64,000 nt of DNA from Lysobacter avium (GTDB taxonomy: Bacteria; Pseudomonadota; Gammaproteobacteria; Xanthomonadales; Xanthomonadaceae), in assembly GCF_015209745.1 (NCBI RefSeq), contig NZ_CP063657.1, positions 2,232,001 to 2,296,000 on the forward strand, in the 5' to 3' direction. The notes beneath the pieces are model-generated. The model was not told the DNA's origin and made no database searches. It saw only the letters and a list, made by a program, of their open reading frames with translations. Position 1 is the stretch's first letter. The number at the start of each line of letters is the position of its first letter. The translations under genes were made by a program, and so were the position numbers. Positions 1-9,487 of the stretch are shown piece after piece.

Positions 1-69
1 GCCGCGGCCTGACGGCCAACCGTTGCCGCCGTGCCCATCGGCCGGCGGCAGCGGGCCTGGAATCCCCGG

Positions 70-984
70 ATGAACCTTCGCGACCTGAAGTACCTCGTCG
101 CCCTGGCCGAACACCGCCACTTCGGCCGCGCCGCAGCGTCCAGCTTCGTCAGCCAGCCCACCCTGTCCACCCAGATCCGCAAGCTGGAAGAGGAGCTGGG
201 CGTGACCCTGGTGGAGCGCGCACCGCGCAAGGTGATGCTGACCCCCGTCGGTCGCGACATCGTCGAACGCGCCCGGCGGGTGCTGGCGGACGTCGACCAG
301 ATGGCCGAGATCGCTCGCCGCAGCCAGGATCCCGACGCCGGCTCGATTCGTCTGGGCATGTTCCCCACGCTGGGGCCCTACCTGCTGCCGCACGTGCTGC
401 CGGGCCTGCGGGAGAAGTTCCCGCGCCTGGAAATGCTGCTGGTGGAGGAGAAGACCGACGCGCTGCTCGAGCGCCTGCGCGAGGGACGGCTGGACGCCGC
501 GCTGCTGGCACTGCCGATCCACGACGACCAGCTTCACGTGGAGACCCTGTTTGAGGAACCCTTCCTGCTCGCGGTTCCACGCCAGCACGCGTTGGCCAAG
601 CGCAGCTCGCTGGCCATCGACGACCTCGACCGGATCCCCTTGCTGCTGCTCGAGGAAGGCCATTGCCTGCGCGACCAGGCGCTGGACGTGTGCCGCCTGA
701 CCGGCGCGGGCGAGCGCGACGGCTTCCGCGCGACCAGCCTGGAAACCCTGCGGCAGATGGTCGCCGCCGGGGTGGGACTGACCCTGCTGCCGGCGCTGTC
801 GGTGCAACCGCCGATGCCGCCGTCGCCGGACATCGCGCTGTTGCCTTTCGAGGGCGAGTCGCCGCACCGCACGATCGCCATGGTCTGGCGCAGGAGCTCG
901 GCGATGGCCTCGTTGCTGGAGCGCATCGCCGGCCAGCTGCGTGAACTGCCACCCGGTTTGCTGCTGCCGCCGGCGGAATCGTAG
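70..984 (+). CDS. oxyR: OxyR, peroxide-sensing LysR-family regulator
   Basis: This cytoplasmic transcription factor activates peroxide-defence genes when a disulfide forms between two cysteines. The 304-residue protein has a LysR winged helix at about residues 1-60 and a periplasmic-binding-like sensor domain behind it. The motif GHCLRDQALDVC places cysteines at 199 and 208, the same numbers as in E. coli OxyR, followed by the family signature RATSLETLRQMVAAG. I chose the ATG at 70 because it gives this numbering; a GTG at 31 would add 13 residues with no family counterpart. In xanthomonads oxyR usually follows ahpC-ahpF, which would lie left of the window (family knowledge, not seen). The next gene is convergent. 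Confidence 0.96.
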   Translation: MNLRDLKYLVALAEHRHFGRAAASSFVSQPTLSTQIRKLEEELGVTLVERAPRKVMLTPVGRDIVERARRVLADVDQMAEIARRSQDPDAGSIRLGMFPTLGPYLLPHVLPGLREKFPRLEMLLVEEKTDALLERLREGRLDAALLALPIHDDQLHVETLFEEPFLLAVPRQHALAKRSSLAIDDLDRIPLLLLEEGHCLRDQALDVCRLTGAGERDGFRATSLETLRQMVAAGVGLTLLPALSVQPPMPPSPDIALLPFEGESPHRTIAMVWRRSSAMASLLERIAGQLRELPPGLLLPPAES

Positions 985-1013
985 AAACTGCGCGGAACTC
1001 CGCCGCCGATCAC

Positions 1014-1286
1014 TCAGCCCGCCGGCGCTGCCCCATCCAGCCAGTCAATCTGGTCGTCTTCGAGCGAAACGGGATTACCGAGTTCCAGCGCGTCGATCAC
1101 CTCGCGCGCCTGGGTCCACGCCGCTTCCGGCACGCAGACCTGGACCAGACCGAACATCGGCAACTCGCCCATGCCGCCCAGCAGGGCCTCGCCCTTGACG
1201 AAAACCGGGATCCCGGCCGCTTCCAGCGCGTGGCGCACCAGGTGGGCATCGATGATGCCGGCGGCTTCGTAGACCACCCGCATCAT
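1014..1286 (-). CDS. DUF2007-type small signal-transducing-like protein
   Basis: A 90-residue protein beginning MMRVVYEAAGIIDAHLVRHA, which matches the small DUF2007 family (putative prokaryotic signal transducing protein) with its pattern of a short beta strand, a helix, and GIPVFVKGEALLGG in the middle. The family has a ferredoxin-like fold and no proven biochemical role. There is no signal peptide or membrane segment, so it is expected in the cytoplasm. Two adjacent ATG codons can serve as the start; I used the outer one. It is transcribed away from glnS across a 126-base intergenic region and convergently with oxyR. Confidence 0.8.
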   Translation of the reverse strand: MMRVVYEAAGIIDAHLVRHALEAAGIPVFVKGEALLGGMGELPMFGLVQVCVPEAAWTQAREVIDALELGNPVSLEDDQIDWLDGAAPAG

Positions 1287-1412
1287 GGGCGCGCTCCGGG
1301 GCGGAGAAAATGATCGCTTTGCATCCCGCCACCATACGCTGCCGCGCGTGAGCGCCAGCAGTCCGGCGACACCGGCTAGACTGGTCGCTTCCCCACGCCG
1401 ATCCCGCGCCGC

Positions 1413-3167
<1,755 letters not shown>

Positions 3168-3202
3168 CCGATTCACGGCTGCAGCACCCTGCGCAGCCTG
3201 CC

Positions 3203-3208
3203 AAGGAG
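3203..3208 (+). promoter_or_regulatory. Ribosome binding site AAGGAG deciding the deaminase-like start
   Basis: AAGGAG ends 9 bases before the ATG at 3218. It supports that ATG over the in-frame GTG at 3164, which overlaps the glnS stop and has no comparable site. Confidence 0.6.
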
Positions 3209-3217
3209 TTCCAGCCG

Positions 3218-3793
3218 ATGCTGTACGCCCAGGTGCACCTGACCCTGCCCGCGTGGATTCACGAGGGCATCGACACCAGCGCGCCCTATCCTGGCGATGA
3301 GGCGAAGGTCGCCCTGGCAATCGAGCTGTCGGCACGCAACATCGAAGCGCGCAGCGGCGGCCCGTTCGGCGCGGCGGTATTCGGCCCCGATGACCGCATC
3401 ATCTCGGTCGGCGTCAACCGGGTGATTCCACAGACCTGCTCGCTCGCCCACGCCGAAACGATGGCCTACATGCTCGCCCAGCAGCGCACCCAGCGCAGCC
3501 GCCTGAACGAGAGCGAGCCCGGCGTCCGTGCTGGACCGGTCACCCTGGCCACCTCGGCGCAGCCGTGCTGCCAGTGCTACGGCGCGACCATCTGGGCCGG
3601 CGTGGACCGCTTGCTGATCGGCGCCCGCAGCGAAGACGTCGAAGCGCTCACCGAGTTCGATGAAGGGCCGTTGCCGGGCGACTGGGTCGGCGAACTGACC
3701 CGCCGCGGCATCGACGTCGTGCGTGACATCCAGCGCGACGCGGCCTGCGACGTGCTGAAAGACTATGCCCGCTCCGGCGGGGCGGGCTATTGA
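3218..3793 (+). CDS. Cytidine/deoxycytidylate deaminase-fold nucleoside deaminase
   Basis: A 191-residue zinc deaminase-fold protein. The zinc ligand and proton shuttle appear as AHAET (His78, Glu80) and the two cysteine ligands as PCCQC (Cys117 and Cys120), the order HxE then PCxxC typical of guanine and tRNA-adenosine type deaminases. GPFGAAVF upstream matches the substrate-pocket strand of that group. It is longer at the N-terminus than TadA, and no substrate can be named from sequence. It sits between glnS and rlmM, with its stop overlapping the rlmM start region. Cytoplasmic; it could act on a free base or nucleoside. Confidence 0.8.
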   Translation: MLYAQVHLTLPAWIHEGIDTSAPYPGDEAKVALAIELSARNIEARSGGPFGAAVFGPDDRIISVGVNRVIPQTCSLAHAETMAYMLAQQRTQRSRLNESEPGVRAGPVTLATSAQPCCQCYGATIWAGVDRLLIGARSEDVEALTEFDEGPLPGDWVGELTRRGIDVVRDIQRDAACDVLKDYARSGGAGY

Positions 3794-3795
3794 CG

Positions 3796-4869
3796 ATGAC
3801 CGATGCCCTGTTTTGCTGGTGCCGCGCGGGGTTTGAACCCGAACTGGCCGCCGAACTCACCGAGCGCGCCGCCCTGGCCGGCCACCCCGGCTATGCCCGC
3901 GCCGAACGCGGCAACGGCTACGTCGAGTTCATCGCCTCCGGGGCGCGTGCGTTGGCGATGGCCTTGCCGCTGGAGCGGATCGTCTTCGCCCGCCAGAAGC
4001 TGCTGCGCCTGGCCGACCTGCCCGGCCTGAACCCCAGCGACCGCATCACGCCCATCATGCAGGCCCTGGACGCCCTGAAAGAACAGGGCGAAGTGGCGCC
4101 GGGGATGTTCGGCGAGCTGTGGGTGGAGCATCCCGATTCCGACGACGGCAAGACCCTGGCCGGGCTGGCCCGCAGCTTCGGCAACGCGCTGCGTCCGAGC
4201 CTGCGCAAGGCCGGCTGGCTGAGCGCGAAGGACGACCCGCGCCGGCCGCGCCTGCATGTCGCCTTCCTTGGCGGGCACCACGTCGTGCTCGCCACCAGCG
4301 ATCCGCGTGACAGCTCGCCGTGGCCCCTGGGCATTCCGCGCCTGCGCATGCACGCCGAGGCGCCCAGCCGCTCGGCCCTGAAGCTCGAGGAGGCGTTCCT
4401 GACCCTGCTCGACGAGCGCGAACGCGGGCTCCTGCTTCGCGACAACATGCAGGCGGCCGATCTGGGCGCCGCGCCCGGGGGTTGGAGCTGGGTCCTGATG
4501 CGCCACGGCATGCTGGTCACCGCGGTCGACAACGGCCCGATGCGCGAGCAGCTGCTCGACAGCGGCCGGGTCGAGCACGTCAGGGCGGACGGCTTCCAGT
4601 GGCAGCCGCGGCGACCGGTCGACTGGATGGTCTGCGACATGGTCGAGCAGCCGCGCAAGGTCGCCGACCGCATGGCGACCTGGTTCCGTGAAGGCTGGTG
4701 CAAGCAGGCGGTGTTCAACCTCAAGCTGCCGATGAAGAAGCGCTGGGAGGAGACGCGTATCTGTCTGGAAGCCTTCGAGCTGCAGACCCACCGGCCGATG
4801 ACCATCCGCGCACGTCAGCTTTATCACGATCGTGAAGAGATCACGGTTCTGGCGATGCCCTCGCGTTGA
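3796..4869 (+). CDS. rlmM: 23S rRNA (cytidine-2498-2'-O)-methyltransferase
   Basis: RlmM 2'-O-methylates C2498 of 23S rRNA using S-adenosylmethionine. The 357-residue protein carries an N-terminal THUMP-like region (start LFCWCRAGFEPELAAEL) and a Rossmann methyltransferase domain with the SAM loop ADLGAAPGGWSW, the acidic motif VDWMVCDMVEQP and the catalytic lysine strand FNLKLPMKKRWEE. Its length is close to E. coli RlmM (366). The ATG at 3796 was chosen; a TTG at 3790 overlaps the upstream stop and would add two residues. It is followed by a possible terminator. Confidence 0.95.
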   Translation: MTDALFCWCRAGFEPELAAELTERAALAGHPGYARAERGNGYVEFIASGARALAMALPLERIVFARQKLLRLADLPGLNPSDRITPIMQALDALKEQGEVAPGMFGELWVEHPDSDDGKTLAGLARSFGNALRPSLRKAGWLSAKDDPRRPRLHVAFLGGHHVVLATSDPRDSSPWPLGIPRLRMHAEAPSRSALKLEEAFLTLLDERERGLLLRDNMQAADLGAAPGGWSWVLMRHGMLVTAVDNGPMREQLLDSGRVEHVRADGFQWQPRRPVDWMVCDMVEQPRKVADRMATWFREGWCKQAVFNLKLPMKKRWEETRICLEAFELQTHRPMTIRARQLYHDREEITVLAMPSR

Positions 4870-4899
4870 GGTTCGCCGACGCGCGCCGTCGGATCCGTT

Positions 4900-4920
4900 C
4901 AGGCAAGCCGCCTGTTTATT
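4900..4920 (+). terminator. Weak Rho-independent terminator after rlmM
   Basis: CAGGC (4900-4904), loop AAGCC and GCCTG (4910-4914) form a 5-bp stem followed directly by TTTATT. A second small inverted repeat, CCGACG/CGTCGG, lies just upstream at 4876-4892. The stem is short, so this is a tentative call. Confidence 0.4.
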
Positions 4921-4984
4921 GACGTCGGATTAACCCGTGGCGCCGCACGCTTTTTGCCTCCCCCGCAGACTGTGAGGTGGCACC

Positions 4985-5731
4985 ATGAAAATGCAAGCGA
5001 GCCTGCTCGGCCTGGCCCTTGTCACCGCAATGGGCGTATCCGCAACCGTCACCGCGCAGGATGCCCGGCTTGATCCCCAATCCAGGGTCGACGCCGCCAA
5101 TGCAGCAGAACAGGCAGTTGACGACGCGCATGCCGCCAGGGACGCCGCCGAGATTGCAGGGGAGGCCGCGCGCGAAGCGAAAGCGATGGAAGCCGGTGCG
5201 CTGACCGCCCATGGCGCCGCGATCGCCGCGGATGCAGCCTCCGTCGCCGACCAGTCCGCCGTGGAGGCGCGCGAAGCGTCCAATCTGGCTGGACAAGCGG
5301 CAAACGAGGCGCTTGGAGCAAAGAGCTACGCGGACGTAGGCAACCAGCCCGAACGCGCGGTGGCCGAGGCACGCGATGCCGCGACCGAGGCCGAACGCGC
5401 CGGCAACCTCTCCGCTGATGCGGCCGCCAACGCAGCAGCCGCGGCCGCCGCAGCCGAAGACGCGGCTGCGATGCTGCCGGCACCGCCGGTCTCCGAAACC
5501 CTGATCGTTGCCGAAGTGGTCGAGCCCGAGGTGACCATCGTCTCCCAACATCCCGATTCAATCGTGGGTGAGTACCACGTCGACTTCGCGGCGATGGATA
5601 CCAACGATGATGGCGTCATCGACGCCGCGGAAGCCTCCTCGAACCCGACACTGACCGCGGAATTCAAGGCGGTCGATACCGATAGGGACGGCAAGCTCAG
5701 CAAGGCCGAGCTCAAAGGTTGGACCCGCTGA
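4985..5731 (+). CDS. Secreted Ala-rich protein with C-terminal EF-hand pair
   Basis: A 248-residue protein of unknown role. It has a signal peptide (KMQASLLGLALVTAMG, likely cut after VTAQ near residue 25), then about 150 residues very rich in Ala, Glu and Asp that should form a long helix or coiled coil, then a hinge with VVEPEVTIVSQHPDS. The C-terminus has two EF-hand loops, DTNDDGVIDAAE and DTDRDGKLSKAE, with calcium-ligand residues in the right positions. It probably works in the periplasm or outside the cell and binds calcium. A good ribosome site GAGGTGG sits at 4974-4980. It stands alone, convergent with the ubiquinone hydroxylase gene. Confidence 0.8.
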   Translation: MKMQASLLGLALVTAMGVSATVTAQDARLDPQSRVDAANAAEQAVDDAHAARDAAEIAGEAAREAKAMEAGALTAHGAAIAADAASVADQSAVEAREASNLAGQAANEALGAKSYADVGNQPERAVAEARDAATEAERAGNLSADAAANAAAAAAAAEDAAAMLPAPPVSETLIVAEVVEPEVTIVSQHPDSIVGEYHVDFAAMDTNDDGVIDAAEASSNPTLTAEFKAVDTDRDGKLSKAELKGWTR

Positions 5732-5761
5732 AGCAATCGGCGCGCCGCGCTGCGCGGGACG

Positions 5762-6976
5762 CTAGAGGCCGGCCGCGTGGCGCCACAGGGCCCGCGTAAG
5801 GGGTGGCGCCCGGCCCGCCAGCGCCAGCAATTGCCCACGCACCAGGGTCGGCATCAGGGAATCATTGGAAAATACGAGATTGATCGCCTCGAACGCGTAG
5901 GCCGATACCGCAGCGTCGCTGCGGCGCTGGCGGTTCCAGCGCGTCAATCGGTGCGATGCGCCGACATCGTCATCGCGCCGGGCGCCATCGCGCGGTGCGG
6001 ACGACGCCAGGGTCGCCAGGAGAGCATTGATATCGCGCAGGCCCAGATTGACGCCCTGACCTGCCAGGGGATGGACCGCGTGGGCCGCGTCGCCGACCAG
6101 CACCATCCGCCCACTGAGCTGCGTGCCCGCCAGCTGCCGCCGCAGCGGAAACGCCGCCCTGCGCGAGACGCCGGTCAGCTCGCCCAGAGGCCCATCGAAG
6201 GCACGCGAGAGTTCGCCCAGGAACGCAGCGTCATCGGCCGCCAGCAGACGCTCGGCGTCCGCGTCCGGGAGGCTCCAGACAATCGAACTGCGCGGGGTGC
6301 CGTCATCGGCATCGGCGAAGGGCAGGAACGCCAGCGGGCCGCCGGGGAGAAAGCGCTGCCAGCAGGTCGACTGGTGCGATCGGGAGTGACGGATGAAACC
6401 CACCAGACCGCGCTGGCCGTACTCGTGGCGCGGCGCGTCGATTCCGGCCATCTGCCGCAGCTGTGAGTCGGCGCCGTCGGCGGCCACCACCAGCCGGGCG
6501 CGTAACCGATTGCCGGACGCCAGCGTCAGGACTTCGCTGCGATCATCCTCGTTGTGCTCCCGCGCGGTGACCTTGTCGGGGCAATGCAGTTCCACCCCGG
6601 CGCCCAACGCGGCCTTCCAGAGTCGATCGATCAAAAGCCCGTTCTCGAGGATCCAGCCCAGATCGCGCCGCCCAAGGCGGTCGGCGTCGAAGGCCAGCGT
6701 GCCACCACCTGCTGCATCCCACACCTGCATGCGTCGATACGGCTGGGCCCGGGCACTACGGATCGCTTCCCATACGCCGAGGCGTTCCAGCAGCTCGATG
6801 TTGTCAGGGGCAACGGCGAACACGCGCAGGTCAGGCAGGTCGTGGCGCCACGGCGCTGGCTCGCGGCCCTCGACCAGCGCGACCTGCCAACCTTGCCGGG
6901 CGAGCTCGAGCGCTGCCGCGGTACCGACGACCCCGGCACCCACCACCACCGCATCCAGCACGCCGCGGCGACTCAT
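5762..6976 (-). CDS. UbiI/UbiF-like FAD-dependent ubiquinone biosynthesis hydroxylase
   Basis: A flavin monooxygenase that hydroxylates a ring position of the polyprenyl-phenol precursor of ubiquinone. The roughly 404-residue protein has the FAD dinucleotide fold VVGAGVVGTAAALELARQG at its start, the internal ADGADSQLR motif, and the second FAD motif GDAAHAVHPLAGQGVNLGLR near residue 300. The C-terminal stretch FEAINLVFSND is typical of the VisC/UbiI/UbiF branch. Which ring carbon (C5 or C6) it modifies cannot be decided here. Its ATG overlaps the TGA of ubiH (ATGA), so both are translated from one message and likely act in the same pathway. Confidence 0.87.
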   Translation of the reverse strand: MSRRGVLDAVVVGAGVVGTAAALELARQGWQVALVEGREPAPWRHDLPDLRVFAVAPDNIELLERLGVWEAIRSARAQPYRRMQVWDAAGGGTLAFDADRLGRRDLGWILENGLLIDRLWKAALGAGVELHCPDKVTAREHNEDDRSEVLTLASGNRLRARLVVAADGADSQLRQMAGIDAPRHEYGQRGLVGFIRHSRSHQSTCWQRFLPGGPLAFLPFADADDGTPRSSIVWSLPDADAERLLAADDAAFLGELSRAFDGPLGELTGVSRRAAFPLRRQLAGTQLSGRMVLVGDAAHAVHPLAGQGVNLGLRDINALLATLASSAPRDGARRDDDVGASHRLTRWNRQRRSDAAVSAYAFEAINLVFSNDSLMPTLVRGQLLALAGRAPPLTRALWRHAAGL

Positions 6977-8301
6977 GATTGCGCTCCGTCCCGGCGGCAC
7001 AGCGCGGGCACATCGGCCCGGTAACCCAGCGCGCCCGCCACCACCTCGGCCTGCAACGAGGGCAAGCGGTCGATCGCCAGCAGGCCAATGCTGCGCAGCG
7101 GTCGGAGCAGCTCGGAAGGGTTGGCCGTCAGGCGCGCCAGACCATCGGAAAATTCCAGCGTCCGCCGCCGGTCTTCCGCGCGCGCAGCGACATAAGCGGA
7201 CAGCAGCTCGGCGTCACCGCAATCGACCGGCGCCGAGGCGTCGCGCGCGTTGCTGATCAGCTCGGCCAGCGTCAGGGCATCCCGCAGCCCCAGATTGAAA
7301 CCCTGGGCGCCCAAGGGGTGAATGGTCTGGGCGGCGTTCCCGACTAGGACGACGCGCTCACCGACCTGTCGATCAGCCAGCACGCGCACCAGCGGATAGG
7401 CGACCCGCGGACCGCAGGCCAGGAAGCGCCCGGCGCGCCAGCCGAAGGCTTCCTGCACCCGACCTAAAAAGCCTGCTTCATCCAGGGCCGCCACAGCGTC
7501 GGCCTCATCGCGCGCGACAGCATGGACCAGTCCGTAGTGGCGATCGCCACGGGGCAGCAGTGCGGTCGGACCGTCATCGCCCAGACGCTCGTAGGCGGTG
7601 GCGTCGGGAGCACGGTCGGTCCGCAGCCGGGTGACAAAAAGTGTCTGCCGGTAATCGTGCTCACTGGTGCCGATGCCCAGCGCGCCGCGAACGGCGCTGC
7701 GGGTGCCGTCGGCACCCACCACCAGCCGCGCCAGCACGGTGCGCTCACCGTCGCCTTCCGCCAGCCGCACCGCCCTGCAGCCGCTCTGGGCGGTCTCCGC
7801 AAACCCCAGGAAACGCGCCGGGCGGTAGCGATGCAGTTGCTGCAGTCCCGACAGGCGCTTCTCCAGCGCATCCCCGAAGTCGCGCGCGACCACCACCCTG
7901 CCGAACTCGCTGCGATCGTGGTTGGCAGCTTCCAGAACGCTGCGGCCGAAATCACCGCGGCGGCTGACATGGATCCGCTTGATCGGACCGCCTGGAGAGG
8001 CAAGCTCCTGCATCACTCCCAGCGCGGTCAAGGCGTTGACGGTCGCCTCGGCAAAGCTGAGGTTGCGCTGGTCGAACACGCTGGTATCGGAGGGACCCGG
8101 AGCGACCGCTTCCACCAGCCCGACGTTGATCCCCAGCGGCTCCAGCGCGATCGCAAGGCTGGAGCCGACCAGCCCGCCGCCGATGATCAGAACGTCATGG
8201 ATGACCGGCGCCTCAGCGGTGCCCGCAGCGGCGTCGCCTGCGGCATTCGCCGCGTTGCCGGGGATGGGTGCGGATTCGGGGGATCGGGACGATGCGGCCA
8301 T
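6973..8301 (-). CDS. ubiH: 2-octaprenyl-6-methoxyphenol hydroxylase UbiH
   Basis: The FAD-dependent C1 hydroxylase of ubiquinone synthesis, 442 residues. The FAD motif VLIIGGGLVGSSLAIALEP follows an Ala-rich N-terminal tail of about 35 residues that is longer than in E. coli UbiH. The second motif GNAAQTIHPLGAQGFNLGLR has Asn-Ala-Ala-Gln in place of the usual Asp-Ala-Ala-His, characteristic of UbiH. It is the first gene of a two-gene minus-strand unit with the UbiI/UbiF-like gene. The start region is 41 bases from the divergent membrane-protein gene at 8343. The start could be internal, near the FAD motif, given the tail. Confidence 0.9.
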   Translation of the reverse strand: MAASSRSPESAPIPGNAANAAGDAAAGTAEAPVIHDVLIIGGGLVGSSLAIALEPLGINVGLVEAVAPGPSDTSVFDQRNLSFAEATVNALTALGVMQELASPGGPIKRIHVSRRGDFGRSVLEAANHDRSEFGRVVVARDFGDALEKRLSGLQQLHRYRPARFLGFAETAQSGCRAVRLAEGDGERTVLARLVVGADGTRSAVRGALGIGTSEHDYRQTLFVTRLRTDRAPDATAYERLGDDGPTALLPRGDRHYGLVHAVARDEADAVAALDEAGFLGRVQEAFGWRAGRFLACGPRVAYPLVRVLADRQVGERVVLVGNAAQTIHPLGAQGFNLGLRDALTLAELISNARDASAPVDCGDAELLSAYVAARAEDRRRTLEFSDGLARLTANPSELLRPLRSIGLLAIDRLPSLQAEVVAGALGYRADVPALCRRDGAQS

Positions 8302-8342
8302 TGCGCTATGCTAACGGCTCCGTCGTTCCACACCCAGCCACG

Positions 8343-8918
8343 ATGAAAAATTCCGATTCCCGCTCCCTGCTGACTGCCGGCCCGCTTGTGCTCGTCGCAC
8401 TGATCGTGCTCGCCGCGCTGACCCGGGTCCTGCCGCACCCGCCCAACTTCTCGCCGATCACCGCGATCGCGCTTTTTGGTGGGGCGTATTTCGCCAACCG
8501 CAGCTGGGCGTTGCTGATGCCCCTGATCGGCCTGTTCGTGTCCGACCTGGTCCTCGCCGGCGTCAACGGCGGCCTGTATGCCAGCTGGTTCAGCGGCGCC
8601 GGCATCTGGGTCGTCTACGGCTGCATCGTGCTGACCACCGTGATGGGCTTCGGGATGCGGGGCAAGGTCAGTGGCGGCTCGGTACTGGGCTACTCGCTGG
8701 CCGGGTCGATCCTGTTCTTCCTGGTAACCAACTTCAGCGTGTTCGCCTTCGATGCCATGTATCCCAAGACCGTCGCCGGGCTGACCGCCGCCTACGTTGC
8801 CGGCATTCCGTTCTTCAAGTGGAGCGTGCTGGGAACGCTGTTCTATTCGGCGGTCCTGTTTGGCGGCTTCGAACTGCTGCGCTCGCGCGTGCCTTCGCTG
8901 CGCCCGCAAACGGTCTGA
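8343..8918 (+). CDS. DUF6580-type small integral membrane protein, possible B12-related transporter
   Basis: A 191-residue protein with about five hydrophobic segments (residues roughly 12-30, 38-52, 54-75, 86-105, 117-135 and a last one near 160-178). The conserved block HPPNFSPITAIALFGGAYF matches the DUF6580 family of putative transport proteins, which resembles substrate-binding S-components of ECF transporters. The next gene, 9 bases downstream, encodes a cobalamin adenosyltransferase, suggesting corrinoid uptake. A single cysteine (Cys94, in VVYGCIV) lies in a membrane segment. The B12 link is inference from the neighbour; the family assignment comes from sequence. No ECF ATPase or T-component is nearby. 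Confidence 0.7.
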   Translation: MKNSDSRSLLTAGPLVLVALIVLAALTRVLPHPPNFSPITAIALFGGAYFANRSWALLMPLIGLFVSDLVLAGVNGGLYASWFSGAGIWVVYGCIVLTTVMGFGMRGKVSGGSVLGYSLAGSILFFLVTNFSVFAFDAMYPKTVAGLTAAYVAGIPFFKWSVLGTLFYSAVLFGGFELLRSRVPSLRPQTV

Positions 8919-8927
8919 GCCGGCGCC

Positions 8928-9482
8928 ATGGGCAACCGTCTTTCCCGGATCTACACGCGCACCGGTGACGATGGCAGCACCGGCCTGGGGGATGGCAGCC
9001 GGACCGGCAAGGACTCGGCCCGGGTCAACGCGTACGGCACGATCGACGAGGCCAATTCGACCATCGGCCTGTTGCTCGCGGTGGAAGTGCCGGATGCGAT
9101 ACACGACCTGCTGGTCTCGATCCAGCATCAACTGTTCGACCTGGGCGGGGAACTCTGCATCCCCGGCCATGCGGCGATTACCGCCGCGGACGTGGACCGC
9201 CTAGAACAGCATCTGGACGCGTTCAACGAAGACCTGCCGCCGCTGAAGGAGTTCATCCTGCCCGGCGGCGGCGAGGCCGGCGCGCGTTGCCACATCGCGC
9301 GCACGGTGGTCCGCCGCGCCGAGCGCGCGACGGTCACCCTTGCGCGCGAGGAGCCGGTCCGTCCCGAGGCGATCCGCTACCTGAACCGGCTGTCGGACCT
9401 GCTGTTCGTCCTGGCAAGGGTCCTCGCGCGCGGTAGCGGCCACGGTGAAGTGGTGTGGAACCACGAGCGCCGGAAAGGCTGA
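8928..9482 (+). CDS. PduO-type cob(I)alamin adenosyltransferase
   Basis: This enzyme transfers the adenosyl group of ATP to cob(I)alamin to make adenosylcobalamin. The 184-residue protein has the ATP-binding N-terminal motif YTRTGDDGSTGLGDGSR, the KDSARVNAYGTIDEANS stretch, and the late motif RTVVRRAERATVTL followed by YLNRLSDLLFVLAR, all diagnostic of the PduO/MMAB family. It is cytoplasmic and full length. It follows the DUF6580 membrane protein by 9 bases and precedes the amidohydrolase by 5, so the three genes look like one operon. Confidence 0.94.
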   Translation: MGNRLSRIYTRTGDDGSTGLGDGSRTGKDSARVNAYGTIDEANSTIGLLLAVEVPDAIHDLLVSIQHQLFDLGGELCIPGHAAITAADVDRLEQHLDAFNEDLPPLKEFILPGGGEAGARCHIARTVVRRAERATVTLAREEPVRPEAIRYLNRLSDLLFVLARVLARGSGHGEVVWNHERRKG

Positions 9483-9487
9483 TCGTC

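Noticed and set aside
3829..3840. GGGTTTGAACCC resembling a tRNA T-loop
   Set aside because: Inside rlmM coding sequence, with no acceptor or anticodon stem around it.
8302..8342. Possible cobalamin riboswitch before the DUF6580 gene
   Set aside because: Only 41 bases separate ubiH and this gene; a B12 riboswitch needs far more, and no B12-box-like sequence is seen.
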